Positions 9,211 through 19,400 of a stretch of DNA of 64,000 nucleotides are shown one piece after another (the stretch's first letter is position 1; every line of letters begins with the position of its first letter). Source of the DNA: Bacteroidales bacterium (GTDB taxonomy: Bacteria > Bacteroidota > Bacteroidia > Bacteroidales > JAADGE01). The DNA lies in the NCBI GenBank assembly GCA_021108035.1, contig JAIORQ010000052.1:124001-188000 (forward strand). The letters run 5' to 3'. A model generated the notes under the pieces. It was given only the letters and a program-made list of their open reading frames with translations, did no database searches and had not been told where the DNA came from. A program made the translations under genes and the position numbers.

Positions 9211-12200
9211 TTACTTTAGAAGTATTACTTTTCCGGATTGAGTATTATTGTTTGAAATAATTTTGCAAAAGTATATCCCGTTAGCAAGTCTGCCTCCGGA
9301 GTTATTGGTACCGTCCCAAATGAGTTTATGATTTCCCTTTTCTAATTCATTATTTAATAATACATTTACAAGTTCACCGGTGTATGAATAAACAGCAGCA
9401 AAAACATTTGATTTACTATCAATTGAAAACTCAATTTGAGCATTATTTGTAAACGGGTTAGGAGTGATCTTAATATTTGATAATGATAAAATTACATCTA
9501 TTGACACAGACTCGCTTAAAGTAATATTTATGTCCACATCTTGATTTATTACGTTTACCTGACTGTTGAAAGTGTTATAACCGGTTTTTGTAATGATGTA
9601 AGGTAAATTATTACCCGGTGCAATATTTTCAAATATTGCATATCCGTTAATATCCGTTAAGATATCATCTGAATTAAAATTAACATTTGCGTCTTGAACA
9701 GGATTTATTCTGTCTGATATAATAAATGTAATAATATATGTAGTTTCTGAAAGAGTAACATCATGTGTTACGTTGGCATCAGTAACATTTAATGTTCCGG
9801 TTTCAGTATTATATCCGGTTTTTGATACATTCCAAGGAAGGTTGTTTCCGGATTCAACATTATTAAATACTGCTTGTCCGCTTGTATTTGTATTAATATT
9901 TTGTGAATTAAATGTAACTGTTGCATTTTGAACAGGACTTGTTCCGTCAGTTACATTAAAAGTTACAGTATAAGTTCCCGAAACAAAATATTCGGGAAAT
10001 TCAATATAATCAACCCAAGTTGCATTATCTCCGCCACCTGCACTTCCGTCTCTGTAATACATCCACGTAAAGGTATGTGTTCCTGTGCTGACAGAGTAAC
10101 TTTCCTGTGACCAATCAACTTCACCATCCCACCAATTTTTTTCATCTCCGTCAATGCTGAAAGATAAATAATCCCATTTGCTTCCGCTACCGTTTTCACA
10201 TGAAACTTTTTTATAAAAGCTGATATCACCTGCTGTTAAAATGTTCAATTCGGTTTCCATCACTGAAGTTTCATAATGTGTAATATTACCGGACTCCATT
10301 GAATAATCACCGTCATATGCTTGATTATTGCTTCTGAACCAATCGTCATCTCCGCTGAATGTAAAGAATGAAGGAACTTCACTTTCAAAACTTATGGCAT
10401 TACTGATTGATAAAACAAAATCAACAACTGTATTCGAACTTGAAATATCAACTGTTTGAGTAACAGGAGTGTAACTGGTTTTTGATGCTTTTATTTGGTA
10501 AGTTCCTTCAAATACTCCTGAAACAGAATATTCACCATTAATATCAGTAAATACATCAGGTAATGATGTTTCCAAGAATTCAATTTTAACATCACTTAAT
10601 AGATTTCCTGATATATTTTCGGTAACAGTACCTGTTATCTCCAATGAAGGAACTAAAGATTTACTTACATCGCTGTAAGAAGTAGAAACTGTTTCGTAAT
10701 GAACAGCACTCATATAACCTGTTGCAGACATTTCAAATTTAAATGTACCTACAGTTACGTTTTCAACTGAATATTGTCCTGTTTCGTTTGTATAAATCGT
10801 ATAAGTATCATCTTGTCCTGTGATAATAATTTCGGCATTTTCAATTGCTTGGCTTGTTTCCTGATTAATAATTGTGCCTGATAATGTAGTAGTTCCGGGA
10901 GATCCGTCAAACATAACATCAATTATTGTAATTTCTTCATCAGTAACCAAAATGTTATTAACAGTAACAGGCGAATATCCGTCAACAGTAAAAGTAAGGT
11001 TATAAGTTCCGTTATCTATCATGCGGTGATAATTTCCTGTTGCCGGGTCTGTTATAACTTCGGAGTTATCTTGGTCGTGTCCGGAAATTGAGATTACAGC
11101 TTCAAGCGGATTTTCATTTTCATCAGTAACAATTCCGCGAATTCCGTAAAAAACTTCTTCAATATAACCAATCATAGCATCACGATTGTATGTAAAATGT
11201 GCCGGAAGAAGCTCACAATCAAGCATTTTATTATTTGAAAGTTCAAGAGTAACTTCTCGACAATATTGATAATATCCCATATGGTCTTGTCTGCTGCCGT
11301 CAACTACATACCAATCTCCACCATGAGTAACTCCGTTATCATATGCATTCATATAGCTTGAAGGAGCGTTTTCGTGAACAACATCAGCATAATTACGAGA
11401 AACTTGATACCACCAATCATTATCAGCATGCGGATGAGATGAAGTCCATGAATCCCAAGGAAAATTGACAAGCTCAGCACCACTGTGAGAGTTTGCAGAC
11501 ATATCAAGGCTGTGGTTTTCAGCAAAAGTTATCATCATTTGAACTTCAGCTTCATTAACTCCGGAAGGATTAGGCAAATTTGGAGAAGGAAAACTTCTGT
11601 TTAAATCAACATAATTAGCATTTGAACGAGTGGCTCCGCTTACAGTATTATCACCTGAATGATAAGTTCCGTCAGGGTTTGCGAGAGGATTAATCCAAAT
11701 TTCTACATTATTTATCAGGTCTGTAATTCTTTGGTCTATTTCATAATTTTCCAAAAGATAATAGGAAAGTCTCAAAAATAAAATATAATCAACAATTTCA
11801 TCGCCGTGCATTTGTCCGGTGTAGAAAAATTCGGGTTCGTTTTCGTTTACATCAGGGTTATCTGTTATTTTAAGAACTTTAACAGATCTTCCGTTTTCTG
11901 AAGTTCCTATAGTTTCAATTCTGCAAATATCCGGATAATCAGTTGCAAGTTGTTGCATCATTTCAAGATAAACATCATGTGTCGGGTATTTATCCCAGTC
12001 AGCCATTTCAGCAACAGTTGTAGCCATTGTTAAAGATTTGCCTTTTCCGGGGTGCGGCATCATTTCATATTTATAGCCAAGTGTTTTGAAATATTCAAAT
12101 TGTTTGGCATTTGCGTATGCAACAACTTCTCCTACACCATATCCGTGATCAATAGAAACAAGGCGGTTCATTTTTTGAAACTCTTCTTTCGTGTTCACTT

Positions 12201-12279
12201 TAAATTTAAAAATATACTCTTGCGAAAAAGAAGATAATGAGAAGATTGTCAATAAAAATAATAATATAGTTTTTTTCAT
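9211..12279 (-). CDS. Secreted M14 zinc carboxypeptidase with T9SS sorting domain
   Basis: This 1022-residue protein has a signal peptide (LLTIFSLSSFSQ), an M14 carboxypeptidase domain (about residues 95-380) with zinc ligands in MHGDE, WINPLANPDGT, DLNRSFPSPN and a downstream SHSGAEL histidine, and the catalytic Glu likely in REVTLELSN. Next come several carboxypeptidase-regulatory or CNA_B-like beta domains, and a MAM/jelly-roll segment near residues 640-760. The end is a T9SS type A sorting domain (PNPFTNNAQIEFSID ... NGIYFCKI ... GKVILLK). It is therefore exported through the T9SS machinery encoded just downstream and probably digests extracellular peptides. Its own terminator lies at 9150-9187. 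Confidence 0.92.
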   Translation of the reverse strand: MKKTILLFLLTIFSLSSFSQEYIFKFKVNTKEEFQKMNRLVSIDHGYGVGEVVAYANAKQFEYFKTLGYKYEMMPHPGKGKSLTMATTVAEMADWDKYPTHDVYLEMMQQLATDYPDICRIETIGTSENGRSVKVLKITDNPDVNENEPEFFYTGQMHGDEIVDYILFLRLSYYLLENYEIDQRITDLINNVEIWINPLANPDGTYHSGDNTVSGATRSNANYVDLNRSFPSPNLPNPSGVNEAEVQMMITFAENHSLDMSANSHSGAELVNFPWDSWTSSHPHADNDWWYQVSRNYADVVHENAPSSYMNAYDNGVTHGGDWYVVDGSRQDHMGYYQYCREVTLELSNNKMLDCELLPAHFTYNRDAMIGYIEEVFYGIRGIVTDENENPLEAVISISGHDQDNSEVITDPATGNYHRMIDNGTYNLTFTVDGYSPVTVNNILVTDEEITIIDVMFDGSPGTTTLSGTIINQETSQAIENAEIIITGQDDTYTIYTNETGQYSVENVTVGTFKFEMSATGYMSAVHYETVSTSYSDVSKSLVPSLEITGTVTENISGNLLSDVKIEFLETSLPDVFTDINGEYSVSGVFEGTYQIKASKTSYTPVTQTVDISSSNTVVDFVLSISNAISFESEVPSFFTFSGDDDWFRSNNQAYDGDYSMESGNITHYETSVMETELNILTAGDISFYKKVSCENGSGSKWDYLSFSIDGDEKNWWDGEVDWSQESYSVSTGTHTFTWMYYRDGSAGGGDNATWVDYIEFPEYFVSGTYTVTFNVTDGTSPVQNATVTFNSQNINTNTSGQAVFNNVESGNNLPWNVSKTGYNTETGTLNVTDANVTHDVTLSETTYIITFIISDRINPVQDANVNFNSDDILTDINGYAIFENIAPGNNLPYIITKTGYNTFNSQVNVINQDVDINITLSESVSIDVILSLSNIKITPNPFTNNAQIEFSIDSKSNVFAAVYSYTGELVNVLLNNELEKGNHKLIWDGTNNSGGRLANGIYFCKIISNNNTQSGKVILLK

Positions 12280-12388
12280 TTTTAGGTATATTTGTTATTT
12301 GGATATTGTCATTTGTTATTTCCGGTAAATCTGCGATAGTACCGTTAATATAAGATTGTTTTAATTATAAATGGTTGCACTATTAAAT

Positions 12389-13705
12389 TTAAATTACATT
12401 CAAATGTTCAATAACTTCCTCAAGTTTCATTCCTCTTGACCCTTTTATTAAAAACCAACATTTTTTAAATTCTTGAGTTTTAATATGTTTGATTAAATCT
12501 TCGGTTGATTCGGAATAATGAATGTTTTCAGATATTTTATGTCTTAAACATGAGGAATAAAAATCTTTGCCTGCTAAGAATATCTTTATTTTGGGATCAT
12601 TGTTTTTAATATTGATTAATTGTTTTAATACTTTTTTATGCTCTTCTTCAGAAAATTTACCTAACTCGAACATATCTCCCAATATCATAACTTTATTTTT
12701 TGATTTAATTGTTACGAAGTTTTCAACAGCAATTTGCATACTTGTCGGATTAGCATTATATGCATCTGAAATTATGTTTGAATTTCCTCTTTTAATTAAT
12801 TGGGATCTGTTGTTTACAGGAATATATGTTTCTACAGCAGTTTTTATTTTTTCAATTTCAATATTAAGAAATAAACCGATACATAATGCTGCCAAAATAT
12901 TTTCAAAATTATATTTTCCTATTAATTGAGAATTTATTCTGTATTTTTTGTCAGAGATTAAATCTAAAGAAACAAAAGGATCGGATGAAACAAGTTCAGC
13001 TTTACAAAAAACATTATTTTGTGTACCGTATGTAATAATCTTGTGATTTTTTATCAGACTTTTTAATTGATTATTATTATCGTTTATAAAAATAATACCG
13101 TTTTTTTCGAGATAAGAATACATCTCTGCTTTAGAATTTATTAATTTTTCATAAGAACCGAATCCTTCGAGATGTGCTTTACCTATATTGGTTATTAAAC
13201 CGTAATCAGGTTCAGCAATTTTACAAAGAGATTTAATTTCTCCGGGGTGGTTTGCACCCATTTCAACAATTCCGAATTCTGTATTTTTTTTAAATGATAA
13301 TAAAGTTAATGGTACTCCGATATGATTATTAAAATTTCCTTTAGTAGCCAATACCTTATATTTGGAATTTAAAATCTTTGATGCTAATTCTTTTGTAGTT
13401 GTTTTCCCGTTTGTACCTGTTATGGCAATTATTTTTATATTTAATTGTTTACGATGATAATTAGCAAGATTTTGAAGCGTTTTTAAACTGTTTTCAACAT
13501 AAATAACTTGTTTTCTTCCTTTATATTCTTTGTTATCACTAATTGCATATGATGCTCCGTATCTTACAGCATCTTTTACAAATTTATTACCGTCAAAATT
13601 TTCTCCTTTTAATGCCCAAAAAATATCATTATTATTTACATTACGGCTATCTGTTGAAATTGACGGATATTTAAGAAAAATATTATATATATCTTCAATA
13701 ATCAT
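12389..13705 (-). CDS. murF: UDP-N-acetylmuramoyl-tripeptide--D-alanyl-D-alanine ligase
   Basis: The product joins D-Ala-D-Ala to the UDP-MurNAc-tripeptide in the cytoplasmic phase of peptidoglycan synthesis. It shows the Mur ligase signatures: TDSRNV in the N-terminal domain, the ATP-binding ITGTNGKTTTKE, GNFNNHIGVPLTLL, EMGANHPGEI and ITNIGKAHLEGFGS in the central domain, and SDAYNANPTSM in the C-terminal domain. I place the start at 13705 (MIIEDIYN) rather than the upstream in-frame codon at 13795, because the upstream extension would run through the gldJ terminator and into the gldJ gene. The gldJ-murF order matches what I recall from Flavobacterium. Confidence 0.95.
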   Translation of the reverse strand: MIIEDIYNIFLKYPSISTDSRNVNNNDIFWALKGENFDGNKFVKDAVRYGASYAISDNKEYKGRKQVIYVENSLKTLQNLANYHRKQLNIKIIAITGTNGKTTTKELASKILNSKYKVLATKGNFNNHIGVPLTLLSFKKNTEFGIVEMGANHPGEIKSLCKIAEPDYGLITNIGKAHLEGFGSYEKLINSKAEMYSYLEKNGIIFINDNNNQLKSLIKNHKIITYGTQNNVFCKAELVSSDPFVSLDLISDKKYRINSQLIGKYNFENILAALCIGLFLNIEIEKIKTAVETYIPVNNRSQLIKRGNSNIISDAYNANPTSMQIAVENFVTIKSKNKVMILGDMFELGKFSEEEHKKVLKQLINIKNNDPKIKIFLAGKDFYSSCLRHKISENIHYSESTEDLIKHIKTQEFKKCWFLIKGSRGMKLEEVIEHLNVI

Positions 13706-13731
13706 TTTGTGCTGATAAAATTTGCGAATAT

Positions 13732-13762
13732 AAAAAAAGACCTCGAATTTTGAGGTCTTTTT
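13732..13762 (-). terminator. Rho-independent terminator after gldJ
   Basis: AAAAGACCTC (13735-13744) pairs with GAGGTCTTTT (13752-13761) around a 7-nt loop. On the minus strand the hairpin is followed by T residues and lies 20 bp beyond the gldJ stop. It also argues against a murF start upstream of it. Confidence 0.85.
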
Positions 13763-13781
13763 ATGATTTTGTTGTAATTTT

Positions 13782-15320
13782 TTATCTGTTACCACCCGGG
13801 CTTCCTAATCGAATCATTGAACATCGGAAACCTAAGTCATCTCTTGATTCTTTTTCATCTAAAAACCTTCTGTTTCCCGGTACTAACCAATATGCTTTAT
13901 CTCGCCATCCGCCGCCTTTATAAACTCTTGATTTATCTGTAACTATTGAACTCATACCAACACCGTTTTCATCTCCTTGTTTGTACATTCTTGAAGAACC
14001 TGCTTCATCTTCAGCTAACCAATCGTCAACAACAGATGATCCGACATCTCCGTCATTATAGTTTATATTATAAGATCTTTGATAATTATGTCTTCCCAAG
14101 TTTTCTTCTTCAGTCATTTCACGATATTTCATTTGTCCCAAACTGTCTTTTTCAACAAATCTACCGTCAGAATCTTTTTCTTTAACCATAAATATATTTC
14201 CTCTAAACGGGTTAAAATCGTCAAAATCTTGAGAAGAATTGGTTCTGTAAACATCTCTTACCCATTCATTAACGTTTCCTGCCATACAATATAAACCGAA
14301 GTCATTAGGCCAGTATGAATCAACAGGTACAGTAATTGAGCCGTTATCATTAAGAGCTCCTGCAACTCCCATCATATCACCGCGGCCTCTTTTGAAGTTA
14401 GCCAAAAAACGGCCAAGTTCTCTTTTGGTATCTTTTCTTAAATAGTGTCCGTTCCATGGATATAATCTGTGAGACCAGATACGTTCAGGAGAAGTTCTTG
14501 AGTTTCCTATTAGAGCAAGGGCTGCATATTCCCATTCTGCTTCTGTAGGAAGTTGATATTTCGGTAATAAGATTCCGTCTTCCATTCTGACTCTTCTTTC
14601 GCCGTCACCGCTTAAGCTTGGCAATCCCTGTTCAACTCCTACATCATATTGCCCTGCCAGATATGCATCTGTATTGAAGTTTTCAGCTCCGTGTTGATCA
14701 TCCGGACTAAATCTCAATATACCTTCATCAACAAGAATTTGTTCGTTTACACGATCAGTTCTCCAATCACAAAATTTTGATGCTTGAATCCAACTTACAC
14801 CTATAACAGGATAAGTGTAATAATTAGGTGATCTGAAATAATAATCAACGAATGGTTCATTATATGCAAGTTTTCTTCTCCATGCAAGGGTATCCGGTAA
14901 AGCATCTTGATAAATTTGGGGCATATCAATGAATACTCTTCTTAACCAGAATAAGTATTCAAGATAATCCACATTTGTTACTTCTGTTTCATCCATATAA
15001 TATGATGATACTGTAATTCTTCTGGGCATATTGTTCCATGAATACATCATATCTTGTTCAACTCTACCCATTTGGAATGCTCCACCTTCTATAAAAACTA
15101 AACCCGGCCCTGTATTTTGTTCATTAAAAGAAGATACTTCAAAACCTCCGTTGTCTGCAGAGTTATACATCCATCCTGTTGAAGATGAATGTGTCCCTAA
15201 ATTTACGGAAGTAGTTGAACCGCCGCTTCCGCATGAATTTAAAACAAAAGCTAAAGCAACAAAAGCTGCAATCGGAAATAATAATTTCATTTTCATCTGT
15301 CTTTTTTTTATTTTTTTCAA
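13782..15320 (-). CDS. gldJ: Gliding motility/T9SS lipoprotein GldJ
   Basis: GldJ is an outer-membrane-associated lipoprotein required with GldK for type IX secretion and, where present, gliding. The 512-residue protein has a lipoprotein signal (FVALAFVLNSC) and then an SUMF/FGE-like fold. Telling segments are SSTGWMYN, GPGLVFIEGGAFQMGRVEQD, YYMDETEVTNVDYLEYL, YPVIGVSWIQASKFCDWRTD, LPTEAEWEYAAL, MAGNVNEWVRDVYR and a C-terminal YKGGGWRDKAYWL plus DLGFRCSMI. These match GldJ better than GldK. The start may be the internal Met at 15296 or 15290, giving a shorter signal peptide. It lies next to murF and close to porU, the expected neighbourhood. Confidence 0.9.
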   Translation of the reverse strand: MKKIKKRQMKMKLLFPIAAFVALAFVLNSCGSGGSTTSVNLGTHSSSTGWMYNSADNGGFEVSSFNEQNTGPGLVFIEGGAFQMGRVEQDMMYSWNNMPRRITVSSYYMDETEVTNVDYLEYLFWLRRVFIDMPQIYQDALPDTLAWRRKLAYNEPFVDYYFRSPNYYTYPVIGVSWIQASKFCDWRTDRVNEQILVDEGILRFSPDDQHGAENFNTDAYLAGQYDVGVEQGLPSLSGDGERRVRMEDGILLPKYQLPTEAEWEYAALALIGNSRTSPERIWSHRLYPWNGHYLRKDTKRELGRFLANFKRGRGDMMGVAGALNDNGSITVPVDSYWPNDFGLYCMAGNVNEWVRDVYRTNSSQDFDDFNPFRGNIFMVKEKDSDGRFVEKDSLGQMKYREMTEEENLGRHNYQRSYNINYNDGDVGSSVVDDWLAEDEAGSSRMYKQGDENGVGMSSIVTDKSRVYKGGGWRDKAYWLVPGNRRFLDEKESRDDLGFRCSMIRLGSPGGNR

Positions 15321-15458
15321 TTAGTAAATGCTCGCCTGTCTTATCAGAAAAGGAGAACTTACATAAATAATTTCCGCTAAATTTGTTTTATAAATTAAAA
15401 ATTATTTATGTTAATTTTATTTAAAAACCTGTTTTAATTTTTCAATTCACAAATATAA

Positions 15459-16460
15459 CTAAAAATCTGAACAATATATTGTGTTCTTGAATTTTCTTTT
15501 TTCAGAACATTTAAACTTATATTTCAGACTAATTTGATTAAAACTGATTGGTATTGTTATAAATCTGGTAAAATTAATTTCGTAAATATATGATATTCTG
15601 ACATTTCTGTAATTCAGCCCTAATGATATAATTGATCCTAAAGTGTTGAATTTTATATTATGTTTTAAATAAAACCTTGTTGAAAAAATGTTATTAATTA
15701 TATGTACAGCATATATTATTTGATGAAAATTATTTTGAAAGTTGTATATAACTTCCGGTATCACAAAAATATACGATTTATACTGTTCTTTTTTAATAGA
15801 AAAAATCTTGCCAAAATTAAAATTAATTGCCGGATTGAGTAAATTATTTTTATCTTTTAAAAATAATTTGTCTATATGTTGAACTGATAATCCTGTTCTG
15901 TATTTATTAGATAAGAATGATGTTCCTACAGAAAAATCGTATGTTTTTACATCACGGAATCCGGATTCTGATGATACCTGATTTATAAGTCCTGAAATCG
16001 GATCAATTTGATCATTGAAAATTAACTTATCTGTGTTTATATTCTGCTGAAAATATGAAGCTTGAATAGCTGTATTAATTAGCTTTCGTTCATTAATATT
16101 TATTTTATATGAATAAATACCTGAAACAGAAAGATTGTTAATTGAGCCTTTTCCCTGTCGGTTGTTATATAATAAGAACGCAAAACCGCTGTTGTGTCCG
16201 GATAGATTCTGATTATATGAAAATGAAAAAAGATTATTAAAAAGATTCATTTTGTAATTCAAATCAATTTCAGGGCATTTACTTAAGCCGGAATATGAAG
16301 GGTTTAATAAAATTTTTTCGGAATAAGGATCAGAGAAACTAAAATCTTGTGAAATTGCATTATGATTATTTAAAAAAAACATACTCAAAAATATAAAAAT
16401 TCGTTTAACAGAATAAATTAGTTTTAATTTTGTTAAATATATATTATTGAATATAAACAT
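15459..16460 (-). CDS. T9SS membrane protein of the PorP/SprF family
   Basis: The 333-residue protein has an N-terminal hydrophobic export signal ending near NAISQ, the hallmark DPYSEKILLNPSYSG near the mature N-terminus, and alternating beta-strand segments to the end. PorP/SprF proteins are outer-membrane barrels; some anchor T9SS components or help export a paired partner (SprF-SprB type). No large partner adhesin is adjacent, so it is unclear whether this is the core PorP or an accessory paralogue. Its start lies only 8 bp from the divergent porU start, so the two genes must have overlapping upstream signals or read-in transcription. Confidence 0.82.
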   Translation of the reverse strand: MFIFNNIYLTKLKLIYSVKRIFIFLSMFFLNNHNAISQDFSFSDPYSEKILLNPSYSGLSKCPEIDLNYKMNLFNNLFSFSYNQNLSGHNSGFAFLLYNNRQGKGSINNLSVSGIYSYKININERKLINTAIQASYFQQNINTDKLIFNDQIDPISGLINQVSSESGFRDVKTYDFSVGTSFLSNKYRTGLSVQHIDKLFLKDKNNLLNPAINFNFGKIFSIKKEQYKSYIFVIPEVIYNFQNNFHQIIYAVHIINNIFSTRFYLKHNIKFNTLGSIISLGLNYRNVRISYIYEINFTRFITIPISFNQISLKYKFKCSEKRKFKNTIYCSDF

Positions 16461-16468
16461 TAATAAAA

Positions 16469-19400
16469 ATGATTAAAATTTCTGCAAAAGTTTTGTTGAT
16501 CAGCTGTTTCTTATTTTTTTATAAAGTTGAAAAAATATCTTCGCAAACATTCTCAAAAAAAATCAATTGGCAAAATAAAAGATTTGTTTCTGATTCAATA
16601 ACGGGATATTATGTATTAGATTTTGAAAAAGCAGCAATGTTTTCTGATAATAAATTACCATATTTTGCTGAAAATATTAATATAAGAAAGTTTTATGACC
16701 AAAACTTTGATTATAAAGTAAAACTTGAAAATCCTGAATATATTGTATTTAAAAATGATGAATTATCAGGTGTGTTAGGACTTGAAAATATTAAAGAATC
16801 AATAATCATTGAATCTGAAGTTCATTTAGCAAGAGGAGTTCCGTATTTACAATATAAACTTATTCCTGCTAAAAGAAATAAAACTACCGGAAAGATTGAA
16901 AAACTCACCGGTTTTAAAATAAAGATTATAAAAACTCCAAGAAAAAAATCCGGTAAGCAAAAGTTATATGCGGAAAATTCCGTTTTACAAAGCGGAACAT
17001 GGGTGAAAATAAGAATAAGTAAAACGGGTTTATATAAACTGACATTTGAAGAATTACAGAATATGGGAGTTGCAAACCCGGAAAATGTACGTGTATTCGG
17101 TAATGATGCCGGATGGTTACCGATGATTGCCGGAGAGGAAAGACCTGATGATCTTATTGAAAATGATATATTATTTTCGAGCAATTCAATTATTTTCTTT
17201 GCCTATGGTCCTGATAAATATAATTATAATGAAAATAAAGGTATTTTCGAGCCTCGGCATCACTATTATTCAAAGTATGCATATTATTTCTTAACATCAG
17301 AATATAACAGCGGATATGATAATTCCGTAAAAACTATTAATTCAACAACACAAGCGGAAACTCACAGTGTAAATACATATGATGCTTTTGCAGTTCATGA
17401 TAATGACGTATTGAATATTGCTCAAACAGGCAGAATATGGTATGGTGAGTCTTTTGATATTAATAATAATCAAAATTTTGATTTCTCTTTTCCGAATTTA
17501 ATTAATAGTAATACCGCACATATAAATATAAATGTTGCCTCAACTTCTTTAAGTTCATATTTTACAGTAAGTGTGAACGGCGAATCTCAAAATATTACAT
17601 TTTCCGGAAATTATGATAATCACATTACTGCTTTTAGGTCATCAAAGAGTTTTGATTTTAATACAGGTACTTCAGATAATATTTCAGTTAATCTGAATTT
17701 TAACAGTAGTTCACCGGCAGTTCGATCATGGTTGGATAATATATATATTAATGCAAAATGTAATCTTCGTTTTACAAGCGGACAAATGTTATTTCGTAAT
17801 GCAGAAACTTTGGGTGAGACTAATATTACGAAATACACTTTAAGTAATGCAGGAAGTTCAGTAATAATTTGGGATATTACTGATCCTGTAAAACCAAAAA
17901 GAGTAAATTCAAATATTACAGGAACTAATCAAACATTTATATTCTCAAGTTCAGAATTAAAAGAATTTACAGCATTCGATAATACATCTTTTTTAAAACC
18001 TGATCTTGAAAATGTTGAACAAGTTTCAAATCAGAATTTACACGCTACGCCGGGGAGTACTGATATGATAATTGTTACAAATCCGGATTTTACGGCTCAA
18101 GCAAATGAATTAAAAAATTTGCATGAAACCATGGATAATATGAATATAAAGGTTGTTACACAACAACAGGTTTATAACGAGTTTTCATGCGGTGCTGACG
18201 ATTTTTCGGCAATACGAGATTATGCAAGAATGGTATATCATAAAGCAAGTTCGCAAGATACCTTAAGATATTTATTGCTTTTTGGCGACGGTTCATATGA
18301 TAACAGAACCGGCATAGGTGAAAACGGTAACTATATGATAACTTATCAACGCAAATACTCCGAGGGACTGACTGTTAAAGGTGTATCAGATGATTTTTTC
18401 GGAATGTTGGATGATGATGAAGGCGATTTCGAAGACAGCCTTGACGGTATGTTGGATATTGGTGTAGGACGAATACCGGTGAGTACAGTTCAACAAGCTT
18501 CAGAGCATATTGCAAAAATTAAAAATTATATGAGTCCCTCTACTTACGGAGATTGGAGAAACCAATTATGTTTTATAGCTGATGATTTAGGTGAAAACGA
18601 TTCTGTTCATATGACACAAACTGAAGATATAATTGATACTATTAGTAAGTATTATCCCGGTTTGTGTTTTAATATTGAAAAAATATATCTTGATGCTTAT
18701 ACACAATATACTGAATCGGGTGGTGAACGATATCCGGATGCTAATAATGCCATAAATAACAGAGTGCAAAAAGGAGCTTTATTATTAAACTATATCGGGC
18801 ATGGAGGTGAACATGGTTTAGCGCACGAAAGAGTTGTTTCAATAAGTGAAATTGAAAGTTGGAAAAACTTTGATAAGTTGCCGATATTTGTAACAGCAAC
18901 TTGTGAGTTTACCAGATTTGACGATTATGAGTTTACATCTGCAGGAGAACGAGTTTTTTTAAATCCCGATGGCGGTGCTATAGCATTGTTCACTACAGCA
19001 AGAGTTGCATATATTGGCTCAAACGGTCAGTTAACAAAAGAATTTTACAGAAATGCTTTTAAAAGTTTTGATACAGGTGAAAGATACAGATTAGGTGATA
19101 TAATCAGGATTACAAAAACAAATGTAAATTCTGATAATAATTTAATCTTCTTTTTGATGGGAGACCCTGCATTAAAGCTTGGCTATGCGGCTGATAATAA
19201 CGTTGTTACGACATTAATAAATGATCATTCAATTTCAGAAATTGATACATTAAAAGCTTTAAGTGAAGCCTCTTTTTCCGGTGAGGTTCAGGATAAATAC
19301 GGAAATAAATTAACCAATTTTAACGGATTTGTATATCCAACGGTATTTGATAAAGAAAGGCTTGTTACTACTCAAAATAATGACGGAGAGGGTGCATTTA

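Noticed and set aside
13706-13795. N-terminal extension of MurF
   Set aside because: The extension runs through the gldJ terminator hairpin and overlaps gldJ; the family start matches the Met at 13705.
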